From NCBI RefSeq assembly GCF_900660685.1, contig NZ_LR215041.1, positions 496,001 to 560,000 on the forward strand: DNA of 64,000 nucleotides. Reading direction: 5' to 3'. Source of the stretch: Mycoplasmopsis columbina (GTDB taxonomy: Bacteria > Bacillota_I > Bacilli_A > Mycoplasmatales > Metamycoplasmataceae). This document shows, piece after piece, positions 1-10,658 of this stretch. A program made the position numbers and the translations under genes. The notes beneath the pieces are model-generated. The model saw only the letters and a list, made by a program, of their open reading frames with translations, was not told where the DNA came from and did no database searches. Position 1 is the stretch's first letter, and every line of letters begins with the position of its first letter.

Positions 1-173
1 GTTGAAATTCTTTATATAATATTTAATAAAAATCTAAAAGATTCGTATGGTTTTATTCTTAGCTGATAAATTAACTTAATTATGAACAAAACATTTTTCT
101 GAAATTAAATGCTTTTAAATAATTAATTTTTTAGTTTGTTTTTAAAAATTTTCTTTATTAAACTTCATTGAAG

Positions 174-190
174 TATAATTCAAAAAAGGA
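174..190 (+). promoter_or_regulatory. -10 box and RBS ahead of the small ORF
   Basis: TATAAT at 174-179 is followed by AAAAAAGGA ending at 190, six bases before the ATG at 196. A transcript from this box would have a very short leader. Confidence 0.4.
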
Positions 191-195
191 TAAGT

Positions 196-330
196 ATGAA
201 AAAAGAATTTTGACGTTTGAAATGATGAGAATTCAAATTACGAATCAAAGGATTAAAACCTTCGCCAAAAGAAAAATCTAGTTTAATTAGTTTTTTAATT
301 GATTTATTCGATTTTTGTTTATTTTTATAA
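196..330 (+). CDS. Trp-rich 44-residue small ORF, function unknown
   Basis: A 44-codon frame begins with ATG a few bases after an AAAAAAGGA ribosome-binding site and a TATAAT box at 174-179. Residues 6, 10 and 11 are Trp, all encoded by UGA, so standard-code gene finders would miss it. The first 26 residues are strongly basic and Trp-rich (MKKEFWRLKWWEF at the start). The last 16 residues are hydrophobic with a few acids (FLIDLFDFCLFL), so it could be a membrane-associated peptide. The stretch before ATG (TTCAAAAAAGGA) resembles the leader of the peptidase gene at 3169. I do not recognise a family. It may be a real small protein or a chance ORF. Confidence 0.4.
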
Positions 331-400
331 TAATAACCTATCAATAATTATTAAACATTCAATATATTTTTATTAATAATATATGTAAATGAAATTAATA

Positions 401-450
401 AAAACACACCAAATATGTCTTTTTCTTCTGAACATAAATGGTGTGTTTTT
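401..450 (-). terminator. secA terminator
   Basis: AAAACACACCA (401-411) pairs with TGGTGTGTTTT (439-449), with an inner TATGT/ACATA helix. On the minus strand the stem is followed by U residues, and it lies 25 bases past the secA stop. The plus strand also has a T-run, so it may work in both directions and end the small ORF transcript. Confidence 0.8.
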
Positions 451-474
451 TTAAAAAAATGAATTTAATAAAAA

Positions 475-2991
475 CTAATCTCTTTTTTCTACTAATTCAT
501 TTAATTCTTGTGTTTGAGTTTTTAAATTATTGTACATTTTTAATAGATATTCTTCTCTTTCCTCTTCAGTTTGCGAAGGGGCTAGTTGAATAATTTCAGC
601 AATTTGTTTAAATAAAGGATCGTTTCTAATTTCAGCACTAATTAACGTTTCACGACCTAGACGATCATTAAAAATTTCTTTAACAACATCATATGCAATG
701 TCATTTAACATTTGATAAAACATTTTAGTTCCTTCATCAGTATACATTTGATAAGGATTCTTTTGTGCATATTGAACTAAATTAATATTTGATCTTAATT
801 TATCCATTGCATCAATATGATTTTGTCAATATTTATCAACTACTTTTAATACTCTTGACTTTTCAATATACTGTGTATATTCTAAATCAACTTTTTCAAC
901 AGCATTTTTATGTCATTCATCAAATGCTAAAAGCATTTTCTCGCCTAAAAATTCAGGTAGATCAGAGTCATGTACTTTTCTTAATTCTTTAGCAGTTAAA
1001 ATATGATTTTTCAATTTTTTAAAGAAATTTTCATTAACATATTCAATTAAAGCATCATAATTTAAACTACCACTTTTAAGTTTAAATTTATTGTATTTAG
1101 CAATTTGACTAGCCACATTTTTAATCATTTTTTTAATGACAAAAACAATATCATTACTGCTTAAAATTAAATCACGTTGTGCATAAAATAAATCTCTCTG
1201 TTGTCTAATAACATCATCATAGTGTAAAACACTTTTTCTACTATCGTAGTTAAAACCTTCGATTTTTTTCTGTGCATGTTTAAAACCAAAAAGCAAGCTC
1301 TTATTAGTAATTTCTTTATTGCCTTCTTTTTCGTATGATTTCTTAAATTCTTCATAGTTGGAAAAACGTTGCATTAATTGATCATCTAAAGAAAGGTAGA
1401 ACTTTGAAGTTCCAGGATCACCTTGCCGCCCTGAACGTCCTCTTAACTGATTATCAATTCTACGGCTTTCAGCTCTATCAGTTCCAATAACATATAATCC
1501 CCCTAATTCTAAGGCTTCTTTAGAAGGTTTAATATCAGTACCACGACCAGCCATATTAGTAGCAATTGTCACAGCTTTTACTTGTCCTGCTTGTGAAATA
1601 ATTTCAGCTTCAGAAGCATTTTGTTTAGCATTTAAAACTGTATGCGGAATATTTGCCCTTAGTAAAAACTCATGCAAGATTTCTGAATCTTCAATTTGTG
1701 CAGTTCCAATTAAAACTGGCTGACCTTTTTCATATAACTCTTTAACTTTTTCAGTTACTGCAATTCACTTACCTTCATATGAAGCAAAAATTGAATCCTC
1801 AAGATCTTGTCTTTGAATTGGGCGATTCGTTGGTACGGGATTTACCCGCATATTGTAAATATCAATAAATTCTTGCTCTTCTGTTTTAGCGGTTCCGGTC
1901 ATACCGCAAAGTTTTGTAAACATACGGAAAAAGTTTTGGTAAGTAATTGTTGCTAAAGTTTTAGTTTCAGGTTCAATTTGCACCATTTCCTTGGCTTGAA
2001 GAGCTTGTTGTAAACCTTCTGAATAAGCTCTTCCTTCCATAATCCGACCTGTGAAAGCATCAACTAATTCAATTTTGCCATCTCTTACAATGTATTCAAC
2101 ATTATTCTTCATAACTTTGTGCGCTCTAAGAGCATTTTGTAAACGATGAACTATTTCCGAATTTTCAATGTCATATAAATTTGCAATTTTAAAGAAAATA
2201 TTTGCCTTATTTATACCACTATAAGTTAAAGAAATAGCTTTAGATTCTTCATCAATTTCATAATCGTTATGATTTAAAGTACGCACAAATTGATCAGCTG
2301 AAAAGTATAAATTAGTATCTGAAGATTCGCCCCCTGAAATAATTAAAGGTGTTTTAGCTTCATCAATAAGAATTGAATCAGCTTCATCAATTAAACAGAA
2401 ATGTAAACCCCGTTGAACTTTTTCTTCCATTGAAGAAGCCATGTTATCTCTAAGATAATCGAAACCTAACTCAGAGTGAACTGAATAAGTAATATCACAC
2501 GCATAAGCTTCACGTTTTTGTTCGGGCGAAAGTGAAGCTTTATTAATTCCCACAGTTAAATCTAAAAAATTAAAAACTTCTCCCATTTCTTGAGCATCAC
2601 GTTCTGAAAGATATTCATTAACTGTTGAAACAATTGCACCCTTACCACTTAGTGCATTAAGATAAACTGGAGCAATCGAAGTAATAGTTTTTCCTTCTCC
2701 AGTTTTCATTTCTGCCACAGAACTTAAATCTAATAAAACTCCACCAATCATTTGCACATCATAAGGTCTTTTGCCTAAAACTCTTTTTGTTGCTTCACGA
2801 GCAACTGCAAAAGCTTCTGGACGAATTTTTTCTAAAATTTCACCATTAGCTAATCTTGCTTTAAACTGGTGTGTTTTATTTTTTAATTCTTCATCTGATA
2901 ATCTAGATATTAAAGGTTCATAATCAGCTATTTTTTTCAAAGTTTTTTCTGCTATACGCATTTCAGTTGATTTAATGTTAAACAATTTCAT
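475..2991 (-). CDS. secA: Protein translocase ATPase SecA
   Basis: SecA is the ATP-driven motor that pushes unfolded preproteins through SecYEG. The 838-residue product has the DEAD-type motor: Walker [10 protein letters not shown] near residues 94-102, DEAD-like [16 protein letters not shown] near 200, and a second helicase domain with GRAGRGTDI-type and [10 protein letters not shown] motifs. Two internal UGA codons (1765, 913) sit at Trp positions. The C-terminus ends in ...VEKRD without the CxC...CH zinc tail that binds SecB, as expected in Mollicutes. No Shine-Dalgarno lies close to the ATG. A TATAAA box ends 9 nt upstream, so the message may be leaderless. It is transcribed alone, divergently from the peptidase gene. 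Confidence 0.97.
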
Positions 2992-3168
2992 AATACTAAT
3001 TTTATATTATTCCTTAGTATTAATATTTAATATTTTAGATAGAACTTTTTAATGCTTTTTTATTATTGAATTAAACAGTGTGAAAATTTTCACATATTTT
3101 AGATTAGTTAGTTTCTTTATCATTTTTATTTTATTTAAAGTTATAAAATTCAAAAAAGGAGAAAAATA

Positions 3169-4514
3169 ATGAAAAAGAAAAAAATATTTTTAACACTCAC
3201 AGCTTGTATAACACCTGCTGTTCCTTTTGTTGCAATTTCCGCAACTTTGAAAAAGGAAAAAAATGAAAACCTTAATGAAATAAAACATTTTATAGTTGAT
3301 ACAGAATTAGCAAGAATTAATAGAATAACTGAAAAATTACCGATTTATAAATTTAATAAAGTTATCGAAGACATAAATGGAAGAAAATTTCTATTGATTG
3401 TAACTCAAGATACTACTTCTATAGTTGACTTAGAAACACTAACTACTGTAGAATTGAACAAAAATACTTATGATGAAAACATAATAGATAAAAAATTAAT
3501 TTATGGAGGTTCTATTGGATTATTTGAAAAAATAGGCAATAATTACAAAATTTTGAATCAAGAAAAATTTTTAACACACAATGAAATAAAAAACAATTAT
3601 TTTGGATTCAATTTTCCTGATGAAGAGAATTTTGTTCAAAAACAAAGAAAAAATAGAGAAAATGAGTTAAAAAAAAAATCGCCAATCTATCTCGATCAAA
3701 AAGATTCGGAATTAGGGTTAATGAAGGAGAAAGATTAAAATATAATGGAGAAAATAAATTTAATATAAGTAAAGTTGTTAAACATGCTTGATGATTTGCT
3801 ACAAGAAATACTAATGAAAGCGGAGCTTATCTTGACAAAGAATTTGAAAATATAAATGATAATTCAGGTCTCTGTGAATATGTTGCTCTTAGTCAATTAA
3901 TGCTTTATAATCATCTTTTTGTTGATTCATCACTTTTTAATGATGAAGACTTTAATAAATATATAAAAATTAACAATAGTGATTATTCACTTGAAAATTC
4001 TTCACCTATTTTCAAAAATTTGGATAATTTAAATAATGTTGAATACACCAGACAAAGTTTAACTTATCAATTGTATAAAGCAACTGGAAAACAAACGGAT
4101 TTGAGAACATCAAATTATTACTGAAAAGCTTCAAATTTAATACTAAAATCAAAAAATAAGAATTGAAAAATGCATGGAAAATATGGTGGCTATTGAAGAA
4201 CTTGAAATAATATAAATCATGGAATTCCATCAATATTAGGCGTTTATCCAAGTAATTTTGAAGTGTGACCTCCACATGCATATCTTATGTATGGTTATGA
4301 TGATGACACAGATATGTTTCTTGGATCTTTCTGCTGAGGATCTAGTGAAACAAACACTGCATTATATTCATATTATAATGGTGCTTTTGGATCATACTAT
4401 TTCACAATAACTGGTGAAAGAAAAAATAAAGAATTAAAAAAATTGTTTTCATACAAAAACAAAAAATATACTGGAGAAGAAATAACAAAAATGATTGAAC
4501 AAAAAGAAAAATAA
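3169..4514 (+). pseudogene. Secreted cysteine-peptidase-like protein, frameshifted at a poly-A tract
   Basis: The 5' part (3169-3738) encodes a basic signal peptide (KKKKIF...VAISA) and about 170 residues. Coding then resumes in another frame through to the TAA at 4512-4514. The two frames meet at a run of ten A residues (3669-3678). Eleven or eight A would join them into one protein of about 448 residues. The downstream frame holds HAWWFATRN, a likely catalytic Cys in GLCEYVALSQLMLYNHL (Cys codon 3873), and a His in WPPHAYLMYGYDDD. This is the C/H layout of papain-like peptidases seen in mycoplasma secreted proteins. Several UGA-Trp codons in the second half suggest it was recently functional. 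A good RBS (AAAAAAGGAG) precedes ATG 3169. It could be a true pseudogene, a phase-variable gene, a slippage product or a sequencing error. The peptidase label rests on motif reading only. Confidence 0.6.
3669..3678 (+). repeat. Ten-A homopolymer at the frameshift
   Basis: A run of ten A lies exactly where the upstream (3169) and downstream (to 4514) reading frames of the peptidase gene must be joined. Tracts like this change length by slipped-strand replication and also promote transcriptional slippage. Confidence 0.8.
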
Positions 4515-4515
4515 A

Positions 4516-5043
4516 ATGCAGAACAAAATTAAAACTTTTTTAAACTTCTCAGTATCAATTAATTACTTTTTCTTAGCCATCATTTTGTTCGTTGTTTTTC
4601 CACTTTATTTTTTAGGAGATTTATCGCCTTCTTTTAAAGTAAAAGGACCGGAAAAACAATACTTAAGTGTTTATGGTTTGTATGTTTTTAAAGATTTTAC
4701 AGCTTTATTAATAACATTATTGCTATTTATACCTCTAAATATTGTATTTTTCAAATTACAAGGCAATTCTTTTATTAAATCAATAATTCCATTTGTTTTT
4801 TATAAATCAATAAAATTCGAAACGTTTGATAAAAGAAAAACTTTAAATTGAAATATTGCTTTTAGTATCTTGCTTATTATTGCTTTTGGTTTTATTATAG
4901 CAGAATTAATACTTAATGGATTTGGCCCGGGATGAAAAGTTGCATTACTATTTTTCATAATTCACATTCCTTTTTATGTTTATTTTTCACTTTACACAAT
5001 AACTATGTACTTGTATATTAACAATGTTAAATTTACAAAATAA
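4516..5043 (+). CDS. Four-helix membrane protein, function unknown
   Basis: The 175-residue product starts at ATG 4516, one base after the peptidase stop, so the two are probably cotranscribed and translationally coupled. It has a short basic start and about four hydrophobic segments (around residues 13-36, 55-75, 112-132 and 140-165), the second half reached through a UGA-Trp at 4849. No transporter or enzyme motif is visible. Close coupling suggests it works with the secreted peptidase-like protein, for example in its display or export, but that is inference. A TTG at 4495 would add seven residues and overlap the upstream gene. ATG is preferred. Confidence 0.7.
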
Positions 5044-5044
5044 A

Positions 5045-5085
5045 AAAATACTAATAAGGCTTTTTTATAGCTATATTAGTATTTT
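5045..5085. terminator. Bidirectional terminator between convergent genes
   Basis: A 12-bp perfect stem AAAATACTAATA/TATTAGTATTTT (5045-5056 with 5074-5085) is flanked by A- and T-runs. It separates the plus-strand membrane protein from the minus-strand hypothetical gene. Confidence 0.85.
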
Positions 5086-5087
5086 TT

Positions 5088-5564
5088 TTAATATTTATTT
5101 TTGCTTTTTTGATGCTCTAATTTTAAAGTCATTTCTTGACGTAATAAATCATTGTTAATTCTAAATAAATAATCACTTACTGCTTCACTAATACCATTTT
5201 GATTGTATCTTGAAGTATGCAATTTATATTCTTTATTTTCTTTTTGAATCTTATCAGCAGTCAAATACGTAAATTTTAATGTTTCAATAAATTCATTATT
5301 TAAATATTCTTGACAGTTTATTACTGCTAAATAATCTTTTTTAATTGTTTCGTTTATTAAATATTTTTCTAAAGATCTTTGTGAATCTAAATAAGTTACA
5401 TTAACGTTTTTACCCTGAAAAGTTTGGTTTCCTAAAAAAATTATTTTTAATTCATGTGTATTTTTTAAATAAGGAAAATTTATTGCTAAATCATCTGCTA
5501 AAAGTTCAAGGTTTTTTAATTCATCTTCATTTAAATAATCAATTACTATTGTAGGTTTAATCAT
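5088..5564 (-). CDS. Hypothetical protein downstream of gpmI
   Basis: A 158-residue soluble protein starting MIKPTIVIDYLNEDELKNL. The ATG at 5564 sits just past the gpmI stop (the TAA is 5568-5566), so translation is probably coupled. A TTG at 5576 is a weaker alternative start. The visible pattern is a short beta-type start, an acidic helix, then IIFLGNQTF, and a Lys-rich C-terminal end. It recalls the opening of PlsX-type acyltransferases, but the length is far too short and no catalytic motif is visible, so I assign no function. It ends at a shared terminator. Confidence 0.6.
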   Translation of the reverse strand: MIKPTIVIDYLNEDELKNLELLADDLAINFPYLKNTHELKIIFLGNQTFQGKNVNVTYLDSQRSLEKYLINETIKKDYLAVINCQEYLNNEFIETLKFTYLTADKIQKENKEYKLHTSRYNQNGISEAVSDYLFRINNDLLRQEMTLKLEHQKSKNKY

Positions 5565-5565
5565 A

Positions 5566-7065
5566 TTATCTTTCAATTATTAAGCTTTCATGTGTCATTT
5601 CTTTTGGAATTTTAATTCTCATATAATCTAAAACTGTTGGTGCAATATTGGCCAAAATTCCTTCTTTGAATTTTAATTTTTTATCATTAGTCAATAACAT
5701 AACTGGATTTGAAGTGTGTTTAGTTGCTGGATTACCATTTATATCTTCAGTAACTTCAGCATTTCCATGATCTGCTGTAATAAAGACTGTTACGTTATTT
5801 TCATTTGCTCAGTCAAGCATTTTACCGATTTCTTGATCAAGAATTTCTACTGCTTTAATTGTAGAAGATAAATTGCCTGTATGCCCAACCATATCAGGAT
5901 TTGCATAATTCATAATTACTATGTCAAAATTATCTAAATTTTTAATTAATTGATTAGTAATTTCTTTTGCAGACATTTCTGGAGCATTAGCATAAGATTC
6001 AACTTTTTGTGATGGAACCATAATTCTAAATGAATGCTCATATTGAACATCATTTCCCCCATCCATAAAAAAAGTCACATGTGCATATTTTTGTGTTTCT
6101 GCTAATCTTAGCTGTCTTAGTTTATTATTTGCTAAAACTTGTCCAATAGGATTGTTTATTTTCATTTCTTCAAAAGCAATGTCAGTATTTAAACCTTCAT
6201 ATTTCATCATTGATACAAAAGTATTTATTTTTACTAAATCTTTTGTTTTATAGGTGTATAAATCAGAATTTAAAAACAAATGTGTTAATTGTCTTGCTCT
6301 ATCAGGTCTAAAATTAAAGAAAATAATTGAATCTCCATCTTTAACAAATTTGGCATTAGGATTAATTGCAGGAATTAAAAATTCATCAGTAATATTTTTA
6401 TCATATTGCTCTTGTACATAGGCATTGGGATTACTAAAAACTTCTTTGCTATTTCCAAGCATAGCTTGATAATGCTGTTCAACACGATCAAACATTTGAT
6501 CACGATCCATTCCATAAAATCTTCCACCAATAGAAGCTATTTTATAGCCATATTTATCACAAATTAAATTCAGTTTATCGAGGGATTTTAAAATTGATTT
6601 TGGCGCTACATCACGTCCATCACCTAAAACATGAATTGAAACATTTTTTAATCCTTCTTTATGTGCCATTTCTAATAGTTGAAACAAATGGTCCTGTTCT
6701 GAGTGGACACCACCAGCACTTAAAAGTCCAATTAAATGTAAGGTTCTTTGATTTGTTTTAACATCTTTAAAAGCCTTTAAAAAAGCTTTATTAGTAAAAT
6801 ACTCACCTGTTTTAATCGCTTGATTAATTAACGATAAACCAGTATAGACAATTCTACCTGCACCAATATTCAAGTGACCTACTTCAGAATTTCCCATTTG
6901 ATCTTTCGGTAATCCAACATATTCACCGCTTGCTTGAATAATTGTGTTAGGATAATTTAAAAATAAATTATCAAAATTTGGTGTTTTTGCTAATTTAAAA
7001 GCGTTGCCTTGGACTTCATCTCTCAAACCTAATCCATCAATTACAACTAAAACTACTTTTTTCAT
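5566..7065 (-). CDS. gpmI: Cofactor-independent phosphoglycerate mutase
   Basis: Interconverts 3- and 2-phosphoglycerate in glycolysis using two metal ions and a phosphoserine intermediate. The 499-residue length matches the alkaline-phosphatase-like family. Metal and catalytic motifs are visible: VVIDGLGLR at the N-terminus, the nucleophile Ser60 in GNSEVGHLNIGAGR, GGVHSEQDH, LGDGRDVAP, NFRPDRARQL and TADHGNAE near the C-terminus. The UGA at 5809 is Trp just before the last motif. The start at 7065 is chosen because TTGGAGAAG precedes it. An upstream in-frame codon at 7083 would only add MLEKNF. It pairs functionally with enolase at 38119. Confidence 0.97.
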
Positions 7066-7157
7066 AAAATTCTTCTCCAACAAATTTGTTTATAATGTTA
7101 ATTATAAAAAATTAATATGTAATAATATAAATAAAATAAGATTGTCAAAGGAGTTTT

Positions 7158-9101
7158 ATGTCATACAAAGCTTTATATCGTAAATATAGACCACAAGTTT
7201 TTGATGAAGTCCAAGGACAAGATCACATCATTCAAACATTAAAAAATGCAATTAAAAATAATAAAATCAGTCATGCTTATTTATTTAGTGGACCAAGAGG
7301 AGTAGGTAAAACATCAATTGCCAAAATTTTTGCAAATGTTTTAAATTGTGTTCATACAATTGAAAATTTTGATGTATGTGACGACTGTATAAAAAATACT
7401 GAAAATAATTTAGATATTATCGAAATGGATGCTGCTTCAAATAACGGAGTAGATGACATTAGAAAATTACAAGAAAAAATAGAACATCTTCCAAGCAATG
7501 GAAAATATAAAGTCTATATTATTGATGAAGTTCATATGTTATCAAAAGGAGCCTTTAATGCTTTATTAAAAACTCTTGAGGAACCTCCTGTTCATGTAAT
7601 TTTTATACTTGCTACAACTGATCCACAAAAAATTCCTTTAACTGTTTTGTCAAGATTGCAACGTCACAATTTCAAGAAAATTACTAGCAAGACTATTGCT
7701 AAACAAATTAAAAAAGTTTTTGATTTGGAAGCAATTAAATATGAAGATGAAGCAATCAATTACATTTCACGTCTTGCTCAAGGTGGAATGCGTGATGCAC
7801 TTTCTATTAGTGAACAAGCCATTGCTTATGGAAATGGAAAAGTAACTTTGGAAGATATTATCAACTCTTTTGGAGTTGTGTCAAATGAAACTTTAATAGA
7901 AATTATTAATAACTTATCTTTGGGCAAAATTAAAAAAGTTTTAGAAACATTTAATAATTTAAAAAATGATGGAATTGATCCAGAACAATTTGTTTATAGT
8001 CTCTTTGGCATCCTTGAAGATTACATAGTGTTTAAAAATACATACAATCATGAACTATTAGAATATTTAAATTTAGAACAAATTGAAAATTTAGAATGAG
8101 AACTAGATTATTCAACAAATTGTTTAGATTTAATTTTCAAGTTAATGAAAGAATTAAAGTATAGTGAAACGCCTTTTCAATTAATTGAAATTTATTTATT
8201 AAAAATGATGAATAAAAATGCAAATCCAACAACTACTATAAAAGAAATGCAAACAACTATTAAAGAAAATAAAACTAATAATGAACTTTTAATAGAAGGA
8301 ACAATAAAAGAAATGAAACATAACGAAAATACAGAAAATAAAGAAAAAAATACAAAAGAAACAAATTTAATTTCTGATAATCTTCAGGAAGAAAAGAATG
8401 TTTCCACTCAAAATTTAAATGTAAATGACATTTTAGAACAAAGTCAAGAATTTGTCTTAGAATCACAAGATCATCAAGAAGACCAAAATACAATTGAAAA
8501 TGATTTACTTTCATTTGAAGACCAGTATGTTGATGATGGACTAATTTCATCTGCTGAATTTTCAATTGATAATAAAGAATCAATTGAAAACGATATGCCA
8601 ATTCCAACGCTAGCAAAATATAAAAATACTATTGTTTTCGAAGATTATTTAAATAAAGAAAAGATTGAACAAATTTTGAGAAACAGCACTTTAAATCTTA
8701 ATAAAATGGATAAAACTATCAGTGCTCTTAATTTTATGGTTAGTGATAGAAACTACAAAGATTTAATAGAAGTTTTAAATAATTTAAAATTAATTTCTGC
8801 TGGAGAAAAACATTTACTTTTTTATGGTAATTCTAAAACTAATTTAGCTTATTTACAATACATAAAAGAAAATGCTTACAATTCAAATATACAAAACTTT
8901 ATTAAAGATTATTTTGGCAGTTACAAACACTTATATGTTGTTAGCAGAAGACAGAAAGAATTATTATTTGAATTAGATTCTAAATTTGCTCAAGAAAGCA
9001 AAAATAATGTTAAAACTAAAGCAGAAGAATTAGAAGATGTTGTTTTAGAAAAAACAAAAACAATGACTGAAAGTTTGTATGAAAAATTATTAAAATTTTA
9101 G
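7158..9101 (+). CDS. dnaX: DNA polymerase III subunit gamma/tau
   Basis: Clamp-loader ATPase that loads the sliding clamp and ties the replisome together. The 647-residue product has Walker A GPRGVGKTS at residues 45-53, Walker B IIDEVHMLSK and sensor-1 region LATTDP. A long acidic, Lys- and Asn-rich linker follows from about residue 330, and then a C-terminal domain. One UGA-Trp lies at 8097. The zinc region has C, then CDDC, but the fourth expected Cys appears to be Asn. A strong RBS (AAAGGAG) precedes the ATG. It opens the operon dnaX-ybaB-recR-tmk-holB-rsmI, the classical Firmicute order. Confidence 0.95.
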
Positions 9102-9110
9102 GAGATTATT

Positions 9111-9398
9111 ATGGATCAAGCAATGTTAAGAAAAATGCAAAAATTGCAAAAAGAATTTGAACAAAAAGAAGAAATTTTTCAAGAAGAAGAATTTAAATTA
9201 GAAAAACAAGGTGTTGAAGTTATTGCAAAAGGTAGCAAAAAAATAGTTTCAATTAAAATTAAAGAAACATTTTTATTAGATGAAGATGATCCTGAAACAC
9301 TAGAGGATTTATTGACTCTTGTAATCAATGATTTATTTATTTTAATTGATGAAAAACACGAAGAAATTATGCCTAATATTCCTGGTTTAGGATTCTAA
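9111..9398 (+). CDS. ybaB: YbaB/EbfC-family nucleoid-associated protein
   Basis: A 95-residue DNA-binding protein of the family almost always found between dnaX and recR. It begins with MDQAMLRKMQKLQKEF, an amphipathic helix, followed by a beta-rich core (VEVIAKGSKKIVSIKI) and a closing helix ending MPNIPGLGF, the usual signature. Family members form dimers that grip DNA, and they influence expression and recombination. It starts 9 bases after dnaX with a GGAG site, and its stop overlaps the recR start. Confidence 0.9.
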   Translation: MDQAMLRKMQKLQKEFEQKEEIFQEEEFKLEKQGVEVIAKGSKKIVSIKIKETFLLDEDDPETLEDLLTLVINDLFILIDEKHEEIMPNIPGLGF

Positions 9399-9991
9399 TG
9401 CAGATTGAAACCATTGAATCACTCAATAAAAAATTAACTTCACTTCCAGGAATTAGTAAAAAACAAGCTGAAAAAATATCTAATTTTCTAATGCAAGTGG
9501 ATAAAGAATATCTAGATGATTTAATTGAACATTTTATGTCCTTAAAAAAAAGAATTTCTTTTTGTTCAAAGTGTAATTTTATTGAAGAAGATAATAAGTG
9601 TTTAAGTTGTTACGAAAATAAAGAAAAAAATTTAATGATTGTTGAAAGCCCTGCAATTGTAAAAAAAATTTCAAATATGGATTTTTTTAACGGTTATTTC
9701 TATGTTTTACCCTCTTTAGTCACAATTAAGGCTCAATTAAAAGATGAATTAGATTTAGATTTTAGTCATCTTCTAAATTTCATAAGAGATAAAAATATAA
9801 ATGAAGTAATCATTGTTCTAAGCCCTACAATTGATGGTGAAATTACTACTAATTATCTTATGAATAAGTTAGATGAGGAAAAAATAAAAAATTCAAGAGC
9901 TGCAATCGGAATGCCAATGAATTCAAACATAGATTATTTAGATACTTTCACAATTAAACAATCAATCGAAAATAGAAATAATAAAAAATAA
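9398..9991 (+). CDS. recR: Recombination mediator RecR
   Basis: RecR works with RecO to load RecA on gapped DNA. The 197-residue product has a helix-hairpin-helix LTSLPGISKKQAEKIS near residue 12, a zinc finger CSKCNFIEEDNKCLSC near 57-72, and a Toprim domain (MIVESPA, then SPTIDGEITTNYL). The ATG shares its A with the preceding TAA (TAATG), so it is translated by coupling to ybaB. Confidence 0.95.
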   Translation: MQIETIESLNKKLTSLPGISKKQAEKISNFLMQVDKEYLDDLIEHFMSLKKRISFCSKCNFIEEDNKCLSCYENKEKNLMIVESPAIVKKISNMDFFNGYFYVLPSLVTIKAQLKDELDLDFSHLLNFIRDKNINEVIIVLSPTIDGEITTNYLMNKLDEEKIKNSRAAIGMPMNSNIDYLDTFTIKQSIENRNNKK

Positions 9992-10006
9992 AAATGGAGA
10001 AAAAAC

Positions 10007-10657
10007 ATGTTCATAACTTTTGAGGGACCTGACGGAAGTGGTAAAACAACAATTCTTAAACTTTTAGTAGCGAAGTTAGAAAAAACTTTTCCGAATCTTA
10101 AATTATTATTAACTAGAGAACCTGGCGGTAAAAAAGTTTTGGAAGCGGAAAAAATTAGAGAAATAATTTTAAATAAAGAAAGTAAAATTTCTCCAATTAC
10201 AGAAGCTTTACTTTATACTGCTTCAAGAAGAATTCACTTGGATCAAGTTATCATTCCTGCTCTTAAAAGAAATGAACTAATTTTATGTGATAGATATGTG
10301 GATAGTTTTTACGCATATCAAGGATTTGCTAGAGAATTAGGATTTGAATTTACATCACAATTGACTAATTTAGTAATTGATAATATAATGCCAAAAATAA
10401 CTTTTTTCTTTGATATTAAACCAGAAGAAAGCAAAAAAAGACGTTGCGAAATTAGAGGTGAACAAAATCGTTTAGATCAAGAAAATGACGATTTTCATAG
10501 AAAAGTTTATGAAGGTTATTGAAATTTAATTAAACAAGAACCGGACCGTTTTATTGTTATTGATGCAAGTAAAAGTGTTGAAGAAGTTTTTGAAGAAACT
10601 TATAGAAAATTAACTGAAAATTTAGAATTTAAACAATACATTGAAAATTTAAAATAA
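10007..10657 (+). CDS. tmk: Thymidylate kinase
   Basis: Phosphorylates dTMP to dTDP. A P-loop FEGPDGSGKTT lies at residues 5-15, followed by the TREPGG motif and the CDRYVDSFYAYQG substrate region. The lid region is KKRRCEIRGEQNRLDQE. One UGA-Trp (10520) extends the frame to 216 residues, the normal family length. The RBS is GGAG ahead of the ATG. It sits in the dnaX-rsmI operon, where tmk-holB adjacency is common. Confidence 0.96.
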
Positions 10658-10658
10658 A

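Noticed and set aside
1-69. Possible 3' end of a plus-strand gene (VEILYIIFNKNL, ending TAA at 67-69)
   Set aside because: Only 22 codons without a start or recognisable motif; it cannot be told from chance at the window edge.
8275-8616. Antisense ORF opposite dnaX rich in Leu/Tyr
   Set aside because: It mirrors the low-complexity acidic linker of DnaX; composition alone explains it.
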